Assembly (NCBI RefSeq): GCF_007833165.1
Contig: NZ_VOBQ01000009.1
Coordinates: forward strand, 124,001-188,000
Reading direction: 5' to 3'
DNA: 64,000 bases
Source of the DNA: Caenimonas sedimenti
GTDB taxonomy: Bacteria > Pseudomonadota > Gammaproteobacteria > Burkholderiales > Burkholderiaceae_C
The notes below the pieces were generated by a model. It did not search any database. It had not been told where the DNA came from and saw nothing but the letters and a program-made list of their open reading frames with translations. Made by a program: the position numbers and the translations under genes. Of this stretch, positions 42,237-50,722 are shown one piece after another. Position 1 is the first letter of the stretch. Each line of letters begins with the position of its first letter.

Positions 42237-42342
42237 GCGGCCATGTTAACGGCGGGTTGACACCCCACGAGAAAAGCGCGCTATGCGCAGCCGAGCCCGG
42301 CGCCTACGATCCCGGCAAGACCAGAACAGCGGAGACCAAGCC

Positions 42343-43353
42343 ATGCACGATCCCCACCGCGCCGCACCACGCCGCCGCGACATCCTTGCGCTCGGCGCCG
42401 CCGCCCTCGCACCCTTTGCCGCGATCAACGCCCGCGCGCAAGACACCTTCCCCGTCGCCGGCCGCCCCATCCGCATCGTCATCCCCGCCCCACCCGGTGG
42501 CCCCGCCGACATCCTGGCCCGCGCGATCGCCAACCACCTGGCGCCCCTGCTCGACAACGTCGCCATCATCGTGGAGAGCCGCCCCGGCGGCGCCAGCGTG
42601 CCGGCGGCCTTGGCGGTCGCACGCGCACCGGCCGACGGCCACACCATCATGCTGGGCCTGAACACCACGCACACCCAGGTGCCGCACATGTTCAGCAAGC
42701 CGCCGTTCGACCCGTTCGCCGAATTCACGCCCATCACGCAGGTCTACCGCAGCGGCTCGGTGCTGGTGGCGCACCCGTCGGTGCCGGTCAACGACCTGAA
42801 GGAGCTGGTCGCCTGGAGCAAGACGCAGCCCGACGCCGTGCCCGCCGGTTCGCCCAGCCCCGGCACCAACGGCCACTTCTACATCGAGATGCTGAATCAG
42901 GCCGGTGCCAGGCTGAACCACATCCCCTACAAGGGTTCGGCCGACGCCATGCGCGACCTGCTGGGCGGCTTCACCAAGCTGCAGTTCGATGCGCTCGTCA
43001 CTTCGCTGCCGCATATCCAGAGCGGCAAGCTGAAGGCCCTGGCCGTCACCGGCACCACGCGCATCAAGCAATTGCCGAACGTGGCGACGGCGCGCGAGCA
43101 AGGCTTCCCGGCGCTCGACATCACCGGCTGGATGGGCTTTTTCGGCCCGGCGAACCTGCCGCCCGCCACGCTCGACAAGTTGAACAAGTCCATCGTGGCG
43201 GTGCTGCGCAAGCCGGAGCTGCGCGCGCAGTTCGAGCCGCAGGGCGTGGACTTCACCGGCACCACGCCGGGCGAGTTCGCCACGCTCGTGCGCAACGACC
43301 ACGAGGTGTGGGGCCGCATCATCAAGCAGACCGGCATCAAGCTGGACCAGTGA
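42343..43353 (+). CDS. Bug-family (tripartite tricarboxylate type) extracytoplasmic solute-binding protein
   Basis: This 336-residue periplasmic receptor has a twin-arginine-like signal (PRRRDILALGAAALAPFAAINARAQ). The Bug fold opens with RPIRIVIPAPPGGPADILARAIA and has the GSPSPGTNGHFYIEMLNQAGARLNHIPYKGSADAMRDLLGG loop. These proteins bind carboxylated compounds; most genes lack a dedicated transporter nearby, as here. It is under the divergent LysR gene and is followed 2 bp later by an NTF2-like gene. Confidence 0.9.
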   Translation: MHDPHRAAPRRRDILALGAAALAPFAAINARAQDTFPVAGRPIRIVIPAPPGGPADILARAIANHLAPLLDNVAIIVESRPGGASVPAALAVARAPADGHTIMLGLNTTHTQVPHMFSKPPFDPFAEFTPITQVYRSGSVLVAHPSVPVNDLKELVAWSKTQPDAVPAGSPSPGTNGHFYIEMLNQAGARLNHIPYKGSADAMRDLLGGFTKLQFDALVTSLPHIQSGKLKALAVTGTTRIKQLPNVATAREQGFPALDITGWMGFFGPANLPPATLDKLNKSIVAVLRKPELRAQFEPQGVDFTGTTPGEFATLVRNDHEVWGRIIKQTGIKLDQ

Positions 43354-43355
43354 GC

Positions 43356-44048
43356 ATGACCACGACGATCACCGAAGAAGCCATGCAGGCGCTGCTGGCA
43401 CGCATCGACGCGCTGGAGCGCCGCGTGCAGACCGCCGAAGACACCGAGGCCATCAACAAGCTCACGCGCGCCTACGGCTACTACCTCGACAAGGCGCTGT
43501 GGGACGAAGCGCTGGACCTGTTCACCGACGACTGCAGCATCGAGATCTCGGCGCTGGGCGTCTACATCGGCAAGAAGCAGGCGGCCGTGCTGTTCAAGGA
43601 GCTGCTGGGCAAGGGCCCGGCCAAGAGCGACGAGAACGGCCTGCTGTGGGGCCAGCTGTACAACCACCTGATCGTGCAGGGCATCGTGAACATCGACCAG
43701 GACGGCCGCAACGCCAGCGGTCGCTGGCGCTGCTTCATGCAGATCGCCGAGTTCGGCAAGAGCGCCGTGTGGGGCGAAGGGCCTTACGAGATGCGGTACC
43801 GCAAGGGCGAGGATGGCATCTGGCGGATCCGCAAGCTGCATTTCTATCGCACGTACCACACGCCCTTCGATGAAGGATGGGCGAAGGCGAAGTCGCCGGC
43901 CGGTGGGGTGCGCGCACATCTGCCGCCGGATTTGCCGCCGAGCGTGGCGTACGAGCCCTGGCCGGCGGTGTTCGTGCCGCCGTTCCACTATGCCAACCCA
44001 GGATCGGGCAGCAGGCGTTACGCGCGCGAAGATTCAGAGCAGGTCTGA
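43356..44048 (+). CDS. NTF2-like (SnoaL_4) family protein
   Basis: This 230-residue protein has an N-terminal helix and a cone-shaped NTF2-like domain: EAINKLTRAYGYYLDKALWDEALDLFTDDCSIEISALGVYIGKKQAAVLFKEL. SGRWRCFMQIAEFGKSAVWGEGPYEMRYRKGEDGIWRIRKLHFYRTYHTP follows. This group includes dehydratases, isomerases and hydroxylase small subunits. The product probably acts on the compound bound by the upstream Bug protein, since it starts 2 bp after that gene; the reaction cannot be named. Confidence 0.82.
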   Translation: MTTTITEEAMQALLARIDALERRVQTAEDTEAINKLTRAYGYYLDKALWDEALDLFTDDCSIEISALGVYIGKKQAAVLFKELLGKGPAKSDENGLLWGQLYNHLIVQGIVNIDQDGRNASGRWRCFMQIAEFGKSAVWGEGPYEMRYRKGEDGIWRIRKLHFYRTYHTPFDEGWAKAKSPAGGVRAHLPPDLPPSVAYEPWPAVFVPPFHYANPGSGSRRYAREDSEQV

Positions 44049-44073
44049 CGGGCCTTGCTCCCTCTCCCCCGAC

Positions 44074-44505
44074 CTATCGCACCATCACTTCCCGGCAAAA
44101 CGCGTCGACGGTCACCACCGGGCACAAGCCGCGCGACCCATCGAGCACCAGCAGATCCTTGTCTCCGGTCACGAGCATTCGGGCCTTTCCCGTGACGGCC
44201 ACGTGCAGGAACACCAAGTCGAACGGATCGCGGCACGCCGGCACCACTGGTGGAGGGTCGGGCACGCGGACCACTTGCACCCAGGGCACGTAGTCGGCGA
44301 GCAGGTCTTGCTGCTCGCTCGCGGACAGCTTGAACTTCGGACAGGCCAGCACGCGAGCCAGCTCGCGCACGGTCGCCGTGCTGGCAAGCGGGAGGAAGCG
44401 CCCCTCTTGCCAGCCGGCCCGCAAGCGCGAGGCAGGCCCGCCAGCGAACAGCAACGCTGACAGGATCACGTTGGTGTCGAGCACCACCCGCGGCGGCGCA
44501 GTCAC
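44074..44505 (-). CDS. PIN-domain toxin (COG1569 type)
   Basis: This 143-residue PIN-fold ribonuclease has the first acidic residue in VVLDTNVILSALLF and the second in TVRELARVL. The C-terminal pair is in DPFDLVFLHVAVTGKARMLVTGDKDLLVL. It should cleave RNA when freed from its antitoxin. The start is GTG at 44505, overlapping the antitoxin stop by 4 bp (GTGA), a typical toxin-antitoxin arrangement. The RNA target is unknown. Confidence 0.87.
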   Translation of the reverse strand: MTAPPRVVLDTNVILSALLFAGGPASRLRAGWQEGRFLPLASTATVRELARVLACPKFKLSASEQQDLLADYVPWVQVVRVPDPPPVVPACRDPFDLVFLHVAVTGKARMLVTGDKDLLVLDGSRGLCPVVTVDAFCREVMVR

Positions 44506-44813
44506 TTCCGACGCGCGGGCTTCTTGCCGGCCGCCTTGGGCGCTGCTGCCGGCGCGTATCCCGTGGACGGCTCGGCTGCGCCGTGAGCCGGAGCGCCGCC
44601 GCGCGCCCAAGTGACGGCATCCGCCATGTCGGTGTCGCTGAGCCCCAGCTCGGCCAGCTTGGCCCGCACGGCATCGCCCCGTTGGATGCGCACCGGGGTC
44701 AACACGATCTGCCCCTGCCGGACTTCGACGTCGAAGTAGTCGACCGCGCCGACGGCGGCGATGGCCGCTTTGGGCAAGGTGAGCTGGTTCTTGGAGGTGA
44801 TCTTGGCGAGCAC
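44502..44813 (-). CDS. AbrB/MazE-type antitoxin
   Basis: This 103-residue protein has an N-terminal SpoVT/AbrB swapped-hairpin DNA-binding domain (MLAKITSKNQLTLPKAAIAAVGAVDYFDVEVRQGQIVLTPV). A helical, then Ala/Pro/Lys-rich tail follows that probably wraps the PIN toxin. The start is GTG at 44813, 15 bp inside a 19-bp perfect palindrome that is the likely autoregulatory site. Confidence 0.87.
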   Translation of the reverse strand: MLAKITSKNQLTLPKAAIAAVGAVDYFDVEVRQGQIVLTPVRIQRGDAVRAKLAELGLSDTDMADAVTWARGGAPAHGAAEPSTGYAPAAAPKAAGKKPARRK

Positions 44814-44828
44814 GGCAGGATTTCCCCG

Positions 44829-44847
44829 AAGTAAGGAATCCTTACTT
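44829..44847. promoter_or_regulatory. Palindromic operator of the AbrB-PIN pair
   Basis: AAGTAAGGA-A-TCCTTACTT is a perfect dyad 15 bp upstream of the antitoxin start. It also overlaps the mtfA stop codon. Its position fits autorepression by the antitoxin or the complex. Confidence 0.75.
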
Positions 44848-45719
44848 TACCAGATGGGCCGAGCGCCTCCGGCCGAGGCTTGGATGTGTGGCAATGTGAC
44901 GGGCCGAACCGCCGCTCCGAACCATTCCGCCGGGCTGAGCCCGTAGTACTGGCTCAGCTCCTCGTAGATCGCGGGATGCACGTAGCGCATCGCCTGGGGC
45001 AACTCGAAGAACACCTCGGAGCACACCGCGAAGAACTCGGCAGGGTTGGTCGCTCCATAGTGCGAGAGCAGCGTCTGCTCGCCCAACGCGGCGTTGCGCT
45101 GGTGCTGCTCGAATTCGCGGCTCATGATAGTGGCCCACCGCTGGCGCCGCGCCTGGCTTGCAACGGTGAACGGCGCGCCGTTGGCACGGCCCTTGGCCTG
45201 GTCCAGCTGGTGCGCGAACTCATGGACCACGAGGTTGTGGCCAAAGCCGGTGGAATGCTGCACGTCGGCCCATGACAGCACGACCTGGCCGAGGGACGAC
45301 GACTCGCCTTGCAGGACCTGCACGTGTTCATGAACCAGGCCATCGCCAACGGCGTCCAGGCGCCTGGCCACGAACTGACCTGGGTAGAGCAGGATCTCGC
45401 GGACGTGCGAGTAGGCGCGCATGCCCCGCGCCAGCACGAGCAGGCAGGCGTGGCCCGCGATGACCACGCGCATCTGCTCCGTCACGTCCAGCCCGGCACA
45501 ACCGATGAAGGGCTTGCGCGCCACGAACTCCAGCACCAGCGAATCGTGCCGCAGCCGGAGCGCTTCGGGCAGCCTGGCGCGCAACTCGACATGCTGGTCC
45601 AGCCACGACCGCCATTGCGCCGGCAACTCGGTATCCGAGGAGCCCGCGGGAAGCCAGGCGCTGGCGCGGTGCTTCGCCGCGCGAAGGAGGGAGGCCGCGA
45701 ACGAAGACAGCTTGCGCAT
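44847..45719 (-). CDS. mtfA: MtfA-type zinc peptidase (M90 family)
   Basis: This 290-residue cytoplasmic metallopeptidase has the zinc motif HEFAHQLDQAKG and the downstream Glu region NPAEFFAVCSEVFFELP. The family-typical ending is VHPAIYEELSQYYGLSPAEWF. In E. coli MtfA binds Mlc and has aminopeptidase activity; a regulatory role here is inferred only. An in-frame ATG at 45764 would add 15 residues. A short copy of its C-terminal coding region lies at 52097-52187 in the accessory island. Confidence 0.87.
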   Translation of the reverse strand: MRKLSSFAASLLRAAKHRASAWLPAGSSDTELPAQWRSWLDQHVELRARLPEALRLRHDSLVLEFVARKPFIGCAGLDVTEQMRVVIAGHACLLVLARGMRAYSHVREILLYPGQFVARRLDAVGDGLVHEHVQVLQGESSSLGQVVLSWADVQHSTGFGHNLVVHEFAHQLDQAKGRANGAPFTVASQARRQRWATIMSREFEQHQRNAALGEQTLLSHYGATNPAEFFAVCSEVFFELPQAMRYVHPAIYEELSQYYGLSPAEWFGAAVRPVTLPHIQASAGGARPIW

Positions 45720-45794
45720 GGCCACATCGCCCTGCAGTTGGTACGAAGAGTACATGAGCTTCACCGGCGCGTTTTCAAGCGGCCCCTCGCGGAT

Positions 45795-46682
45795 TCAGGT
45801 CTTCTCCCGCAACCGCCGCACCACCACCTCCAGCAACCCCGCGGCCTGCGCCGGTACCGGCCTTCTCGGATGTGCCAGCGACACCAGATGCCGCCGCAAC
45901 ACCGGCCGCGTCACGTGATGCTCGCGCAAACTCCCCGCCGCCAGCCACCCACGCAACGCGGTGCGCGGCAGCAGCGTCGCATGCTCCCCGCGCTCCACGA
46001 TCTGCGCGATCGCGCCAAGCGAATCCACCTCCACCGCGCAGGCGATCTGCAGCCCCGCCGCATCCGCGAACCCTTCCAGCGCCGCCCGCAAGCCATGCTG
46101 CCGCGTCGGCAGCACCAGGCGCAGCTTCAGCGCATCGCGCAAGGGCATGCGGACCGGCAAGGGTGGATGCGCCAACCCCACCGCCAGCACGAACTCCTCG
46201 TCCAGCACCGGCTCCGCCAGCAACGCCAAACGCCGCGGCCGATTCACGATCGCGGTATCCAGCTGCCCGCTCGCCACGCCCTGGATCAGCGCCTCGCTGT
46301 AAGCCTCCGTCACCGACACCGTCACCCGCGGAAACCGCGCAGAGAACTCCACCAGCGCCTCCGCCAGCACGTCCTGCGCGATGCTCGCCGGCAGCCCGAT
46401 GCGCGCGTGCCCCGCCAGCTCACCCCCGGACGACAGCAGCTGCGCCCGCGCCCGCTCGAAGTCGGCCAGCACCGGCATGAACAGCGCATACATCTGCGTG
46501 CCGTGCGCGGTGGGCACCATGCCACGGTTGCTGCGCACGAACAGCTGGCGCCCCAGCGCTTCCTCGAGCCGCGCGATCTGCATGCTCAAGGCCGGTTGCA
46601 CGATGTTCAACCGGCTGGCGGCGCGCGTGACGGAGCCCTCTTCATAGAGGCACACGAAGTACTGAATCTGGCGGTAGTCCAT
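45795..46682 (-). CDS. LysR-family transcriptional regulator
   Basis: This 295-residue LysR regulator starts MDYRQIQYFVCLYEEGSVTRAASRLNIVQPALSMQIARLEEALGRQLFVR, with the effector domain after residue 90. It resembles the NAC/CbbR-like branch with PALSMQI at the recognition helix. It is divergent from the second Bug-family gene; the 111-bp gap contains a GGATCAA/TTGATCC dyad. It probably controls that gene and the following SDR. Confidence 0.9.
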   Translation of the reverse strand: MDYRQIQYFVCLYEEGSVTRAASRLNIVQPALSMQIARLEEALGRQLFVRSNRGMVPTAHGTQMYALFMPVLADFERARAQLLSSGGELAGHARIGLPASIAQDVLAEALVEFSARFPRVTVSVTEAYSEALIQGVASGQLDTAIVNRPRRLALLAEPVLDEEFVLAVGLAHPPLPVRMPLRDALKLRLVLPTRQHGLRAALEGFADAAGLQIACAVEVDSLGAIAQIVERGEHATLLPRTALRGWLAAGSLREHHVTRPVLRRHLVSLAHPRRPVPAQAAGLLEVVVRRLREKT

Positions 46683-46713
46683 GGGCGCGCTGGTATCTGG
46701 CCGGATGATAGTT

Positions 46714-46742
46714 GGATCAAAAAGCATGAATTGACTTGATCC
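46714..46742. promoter_or_regulatory. Candidate LysR operator
   Basis: GGATCAA (46714-46720) and TTGATCC (46736-46742) form a perfect inverted repeat with a 15-bp spacer, located in the gap between the divergent LysR and Bug genes. The internal TTGACT could be part of a promoter. Confidence 0.6.
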
Positions 46743-46793
46743 CAGACGCCGCCCAAGATGGCACCACAAATCCAGCATCAGGAGACAAGTCCC

Positions 46794-47750
46794 ATGCCCA
46801 TCGCGCGCATCCTCGCAGCGGCCGCCCTCGCCTTCGCCACCCTCACCGCCACGGCGCAAAGCTATCCGACCAGGCCGGTCAAGGTCGTCATCCCCTTCCC
46901 GCCCGGCGGCACGCTCGACACCCTCGGCCGCGCCCTCGCCCAGAAGCTGCAGGAGCAACTGGGCCAGCCCTTCGTCGTCGAGAACAAGCCCGGCGGCAAC
47001 GGCATCATCGGCGCCGACTACGTGGCCAAGGCCGCGCCCGACGGCTACACCCTGCTCTTCAACGCCAGCACCTTCATCAGTGCGCCGATGACGATGAAGT
47101 CGGTGCCCTACGCCGTCAACAAGGACTTCGCGCCCATTGCCCTGGTCGCCAAGGCGCCGCTCTCGGTGGCCATCAACAAGAACCTGCCGGTCACCGACAT
47201 CAAGTCACTGCAGGCCTATGCCAAGGCCAACCCGGGCAAGCTGACCTTTGCCGTGGGCTCGGTGGGCTCGGGCGGCCACATGGCCACCGAGCTGCTCAAG
47301 CGCCAAGCCGGCATCGAATACACCGTGGTGCCTTACAAGGGCACGGCGCCGGCGTTCCAGGACTTGATCGGCGGGCAGATCGCCGGCTTCATCGATCCCA
47401 TCCTCGGCTCCCTGCAGTACCACAAGAGCGGCATGCTGCGCGTGATCGCCGTCACCTCCGACAAGCGCACGCCCAACCTGCCCGAGGTGCCCACCGTGGC
47501 CGAGACGCTGCCCGGCTACGAGTTCTACAGCTGGTACGGACTGTGGGCGCCGGCCAAGTCGCCGCAAGACATCGTGAACAAGCTCAACGCCGAAACCAAC
47601 AAGGCGCTGGCCGCCGAGATCCAGGCCAAGTTCAGCGCGCAAGGCCTGGTGTTCTCGCCCGGCAGCGTGGACGACTTCGCCAAGTTCCAGGAGGCCGACA
47701 TGGCCAAGGCGCAGAAGATCATCACCGAAGGCAACATCCGTGTGGAGTGA
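46794..47750 (+). CDS. Bug-family extracytoplasmic solute-binding protein
   Basis: This 318-residue periplasmic receptor has a signal peptide (ARILAAAALAFATLTATAQ) and the Bug opening YPTRPVKVVIPFPPGGTLDTLGRALA. The conserved loops PFVVENKPGGNGIIGADYVAKAAPDGYTLLF and YTVVPYKGTAPAFQDLIGGQIAGFID are present. It binds an unknown carboxylate. It is followed 6 bp later by an SDR gene and preceded by the divergent LysR gene. It is only distantly similar to the Bug protein at 42343. Confidence 0.92.
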   Translation: MPIARILAAAALAFATLTATAQSYPTRPVKVVIPFPPGGTLDTLGRALAQKLQEQLGQPFVVENKPGGNGIIGADYVAKAAPDGYTLLFNASTFISAPMTMKSVPYAVNKDFAPIALVAKAPLSVAINKNLPVTDIKSLQAYAKANPGKLTFAVGSVGSGGHMATELLKRQAGIEYTVVPYKGTAPAFQDLIGGQIAGFIDPILGSLQYHKSGMLRVIAVTSDKRTPNLPEVPTVAETLPGYEFYSWYGLWAPAKSPQDIVNKLNAETNKALAAEIQAKFSAQGLVFSPGSVDDFAKFQEADMAKAQKIITEGNIRVE

Positions 47751-47756
47751 AGCCTT

Positions 47757-48470
47757 GTGAAGTCAACTGAAGCAAGCCCACTGGCCGTGGTCACGGGCAG
47801 CAGCTCGGGCATCGGCCAGGCCATCGCGCGGCAGCTGCTGCAGGGCGGCTGGCGCGTCACCGGCCTCGACATCGCGCCGCCGCAGATCGAACACCCGCAC
47901 TTCAAGGCGACGACGGTGGATCTGTGCGATGCCGCCGCCTGCGAAGCCGCTGCGCAGCAAGCAGCGGGCGAAGAACCAGCGCAGGCCCTGGTGCACGCCG
48001 CCGGCATCCTGCGCGTGGCGCGCCTGGGCGAGCTGGATGGCGATGCCGGCGCACGCATGTGGAACCTGCATGTGCAGGCCGCTACGCGCCTGGCCAACCG
48101 CATGCTGCCGCCGATGATGCAGGCGCGCCGCGGCCGCGTGGTGCTGGTGGGCAGCCGCGTGGCGCGCGGCATGGCGGGGCGCAGTCAGTACGCGGCCACC
48201 AAGGCGGCCCTGGTGGCTCTGGCGCGCAGCTGGGCAGCCGAGGCGGCGCCCGCCGGCGTCACCGTCAACGTGGTCTCCCCGGCCGCCACCGCCACTGCGA
48301 TGCTGCAAGACCCGGCCCGCCAGGCCGTCCCGCCGCGCCCCACGCCCATGGGCCGGCTGATCGATCCGCAGGAGGTGGCGGCGCTGGTGGCCTTCCTGCT
48401 CGGCCCGAGCGCGGGCGCGATCACGGGGCAGGACATCCAGGTGTGCGGCGGCGCGTCGCTGGAGGCTTGA
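47757..48470 (+). CDS. Short-chain dehydrogenase/reductase
   Basis: This 237-residue NAD(P)-dependent SDR has TGSSSGIGQAIARQL, a divergent NAG region (ALVHAAGIL), VLVGSRVARGMAGRSQYAATKAAL (catalytic Ser/Tyr/Lys) and a typical end SAGAITGQDIQVCGG. The length is normal. The start is GTG at 47757, 6 bp after the Bug gene. Together they form an LysR-controlled pair likely to bind and oxidise the same type of compound. Confidence 0.9.
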   Translation: MKSTEASPLAVVTGSSSGIGQAIARQLLQGGWRVTGLDIAPPQIEHPHFKATTVDLCDAAACEAAAQQAAGEEPAQALVHAAGILRVARLGELDGDAGARMWNLHVQAATRLANRMLPPMMQARRGRVVLVGSRVARGMAGRSQYAATKAALVALARSWAAEAAPAGVTVNVVSPAATATAMLQDPARQAVPPRPTPMGRLIDPQEVAALVAFLLGPSAGAITGQDIQVCGGASLEA

Positions 48471-48565
48471 GGGGATGAACGCATCGGCGATGCGACGGGT
48501 GCTCAGATTCCAGAGGCCTTCATTCCTGGCTGAATGGGATCTCTAAGTTGTTGATCTATTTGGAC

Positions 48566-48604
48566 TTTCGGTATTTGTTGCGGCAATACCGACCCGTACC
48601 GAAA
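48566..48604. promoter_or_regulatory. Three-armed repeat, candidate operator of the HTH-MNT/HEPN pair
   Basis: TTTCGGTATT (48566-48575), AATACCG (48585-48591) and TACCGAAA (48597-48604) are alternating half-sites. The first pairs with both the second and the third. They lie about 75 bp before the HTH-nucleotidyltransferase start in a visibly AT-richer stretch, where an autoregulator would bind. Confidence 0.55.
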
Positions 48605-48677
48605 ATGACGAAACGTCGCGCGAGCACCTTCTCAACTGCTGCAAATAAAGCGACAATTGGCGCCTTCATTGCATCAT

Positions 48678-49277
48678 ATGAGCCTCGCAACCATCCTCTT
48701 CCCCGAGTACCGGCGGCGCGTGCTCGGCCTCTTGCTGCTGCGCCCGGAAGAGGCCCTCCACGGCCGCGAAATCTCGCGTCGCACCGGCCTGCCCGCCGGC
48801 ACCATCACGCGCGAGCTGACCAAGCTGGCCGAGGTGGGGCTGCTAAATCGCGACACGCGCGGCAACCAACGCGTGTACAGCGCCAACACCGCCTCGCCCG
48901 TCTTCAAGGAGCTGGCCAGCATCCTGCGCAAGACCTCTGGCATGGCCGACGTGCTGGCACAAGCCCTGGAGCCGCTGGCGGCTTCACTGCAAGTCGCGTT
49001 CGTGTTCGGCTCGATGGCGCGGGGCCAGGAGACGGCGGGCAGCGACATCGACATGATGATCGTAGGCGACACCGGCTTCCGCCGGATCGTGGAAGCTTTG
49101 CACCCCACCGAAGCAGTGCTGGGCCGGGAGATCAACGCCAAGATCCTGTCGCCGCTGGAATTCGCCGACAAGGCAAACCAGAAAGACGCCTTCCTGGCCG
49201 ATGTGCTGGCCAAGCCCAAGATCTTCCTCATCGGAGGCGAAGATGACCTTGAAGAACTTGCTGGGCATCAGCCTTGA
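48678..49277 (+). CDS. Winged-helix/MNT nucleotidyltransferase (antitoxin of a HEPN-MNT pair)
   Basis: This 199-residue protein combines an N-terminal winged helix (residues about 10-75, HGREISRRTGLPAGTITRELTKLAEVGLLNRDTRGNQRVY) with a minimal nucleotidyltransferase domain. The catalytic motif GSMARGQETAGSDIDMMIVG is at 111-130 with both Asp residues intact. MNT antitoxins can AMPylate their HEPN partner; the fused DNA-binding domain would also allow autoregulation at the upstream half-sites. Its last 35 bp overlap the HEPN gene. Confidence 0.85.
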   Translation: MSLATILFPEYRRRVLGLLLLRPEEALHGREISRRTGLPAGTITRELTKLAEVGLLNRDTRGNQRVYSANTASPVFKELASILRKTSGMADVLAQALEPLAASLQVAFVFGSMARGQETAGSDIDMMIVGDTGFRRIVEALHPTEAVLGREINAKILSPLEFADKANQKDAFLADVLAKPKIFLIGGEDDLEELAGHQP

Positions 49278-49680
49278 TGCCGTCCAGCCAGACAAGGCGC
49301 AGATCGCCAAGCTGCTGGCGGCCGCGCAACGGAACATTGCGGACGCGCAGCTGCCGGGGCTGAGCACCGAGAACCGCTTCGATGCGGCCTACAAGGCCAT
49401 CATGCAACTGGCGATGGCCGCGCTGCATGCCAACGGCTACCGCACGCTCACCAGCAAGCCCGGCCACCACCAGACCGCGATCCAGACTTTGCCCAGCTCC
49501 ATCGGCCTGGAGAACGCCAAGGTGATCGTGCTTGACGCGCTGCGCAAGCAGCGCAACCTGGCGGACTACTCCGGCGACCTGGTGCCTGAAGCGGCGGCCG
49601 TCGAGGCGCTGCAAAGTGCAAGGGACTTGCAGGACCACGTGCGCGCCTGGCTGCAAGGCCACCGCTCCGACCTGCTTTGA
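49243..49680 (+). CDS. HEPN-domain protein (predicted ribonuclease toxin)
   Basis: This 145-residue all-helical HEPN protein has FDAAYKAIMQLAMAALHANGY and LDALRKQRNLADYSGD. The latter is where HEPN ribonucleases carry an R-x4-6-H motif; here it reads RNLADY, so the usual His is replaced by Tyr. It overlaps the MNT gene by 35 bp. A rearranged fragment of a second copy, lacking 13 codons, occurs at 54254-54375. It may be a toxin whose activity is blocked by the MNT partner. Confidence 0.8.
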   Translation: MTLKNLLGISLDAVQPDKAQIAKLLAAAQRNIADAQLPGLSTENRFDAAYKAIMQLAMAALHANGYRTLTSKPGHHQTAIQTLPSSIGLENAKVIVLDALRKQRNLADYSGDLVPEAAAVEALQSARDLQDHVRAWLQGHRSDLL

Positions 49681-49692
49681 GGAACGCGACCC

Positions 49693-50652
49693 ATGGGCGA
49701 TGAAGAAACCATCGGCATCGTCGGCCTGGGCTTGGTCGGCCAGGCGCTGGGCGCGCGTCTGCGCGCCGCCGACCTGCGCACGCTGGGCTACGACCGCAGT
49801 GCGGAGGCGATGGCGGCCTTCGCGCAGGCGGGCGGCGAGGCCGCCAATTCACTCGCGGAGCTGGGCGCGCGGGTGCGCACGGTGCTGCTGGCCGTCTTCG
49901 ACACGCAGGGGGTCCTGGAGGTGGTGGAGGGTGAGGGTGGGCTGCTCTGCCCCGTCATTCCCGCGAAGGCGGGAATCCAGGGCTCCCCAGAAAAGGATGT
50001 CATCCCAGCGAAGGCTGGGATCCAGGAGGTCTCAGTCCACCGCATCATCGACTGCAGCACCGGCGACCCCGCGCAGCTCGAAGCTCTCAACGAGCGCCTG
50101 AAGCAGCAAGGCATCACCTTCATCGAATCCCCCCTCTCCGGCTCCAGCCAGCAAATCGCCGCCGGCGAAGCCACCGCCCTGGTCGGCGCCGAAGACGCAG
50201 CCTGGCAGTCAGCCCAACCGCTACTGGCCCTACTCGCCGCCCAGTGCATCCACGCAGGCCCTCCCGGCATGGGCGCCAAGGCCAAGCTGGCGACCAACCT
50301 GGTGCTGGGCCTGAACCGCGCGGTGTTCGCGGAAGGCCTGGTGTTCGCCGAGAGCCAGGGGATTGCGCCGCAGAAGTTCCTGGAGCTGGTGCTGGCGACG
50401 CCGGCGCGGTCGGATGCGGCGGCGGTCAAGGGGCCATTGATGGTGAGCGGGGACTTTGCGCCGCGGTCGCGGATCAGGCAGCACTTGAAGGATGTGCGGT
50501 TGATGCTGGACACCGCGGATCGAGCAGGGGTGCAGCTGCCGTTCTCGGACACACACGCGGCGGTGCTCCAGGCAGCCGTCGCCGATGGCCATGGAGACAA
50601 GGACAACGCTGCCATCGTCTTGCAGCTTCGGGCCGCGAAACTGACAGGTTGA
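49693..50652 (+). CDS. NAD(P)-dependent 3-hydroxyisobutyrate dehydrogenase-like oxidoreductase
   Basis: This 319-residue beta-hydroxyacid dehydrogenase has GIVGLGLVGQALGARLRAAD (cofactor), FIESPLSGSSQQIAAGEATALVG (substrate region) and the catalytic Lys in GMGAKAKLATNLVLG. Its first domain carries about 25 extra residues (CPVIPAKAGIQGSPEKDVIPAKAGIQ) encoded by two REP palindromes. These lie in the segment between strand and helix before DCSTGDPA, so the fold could tolerate them. The substrate is unknown. Confidence 0.87.
   Translation: MGDEETIGIVGLGLVGQALGARLRAADLRTLGYDRSAEAMAAFAQAGGEAANSLAELGARVRTVLLAVFDTQGVLEVVEGEGGLLCPVIPAKAGIQGSPEKDVIPAKAGIQEVSVHRIIDCSTGDPAQLEALNERLKQQGITFIESPLSGSSQQIAAGEATALVGAEDAAWQSAQPLLALLAAQCIHAGPPGMGAKAKLATNLVLGLNRAVFAEGLVFAESQGIAPQKFLELVLATPARSDAAAVKGPLMVSGDFAPRSRIRQHLKDVRLMLDTADRAGVQLPFSDTHAAVLQAAVADGHGDKDNAAIVLQLRAAKLTG
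49954..50026. repeat. Two REP palindromes inserted in frame in a coding sequence
   Basis: GTCATTCCCGCGAAGGCGGG followed by AATCCAG, then GTCATCCCAGCGAAGGCTGG followed by GATCCAG. They encode two VIPAKAGIQ peptides separated by GSPEKD. The unit at 2949-2974 is the same family. Confidence 0.9.
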
Positions 50653-50722
50653 GCGCGCGCAACCAGCGCCCGCTTTCCTGGGTAGGCTGGCTGGCACTCT
50701 GGCGCTAAGATCAGACTCACCC

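Noticed and set aside
48566-48604. CRISPR-like repeats
   Set aside because: Only three short half-sites in alternating orientation, no regular spacers and no cas genes nearby.
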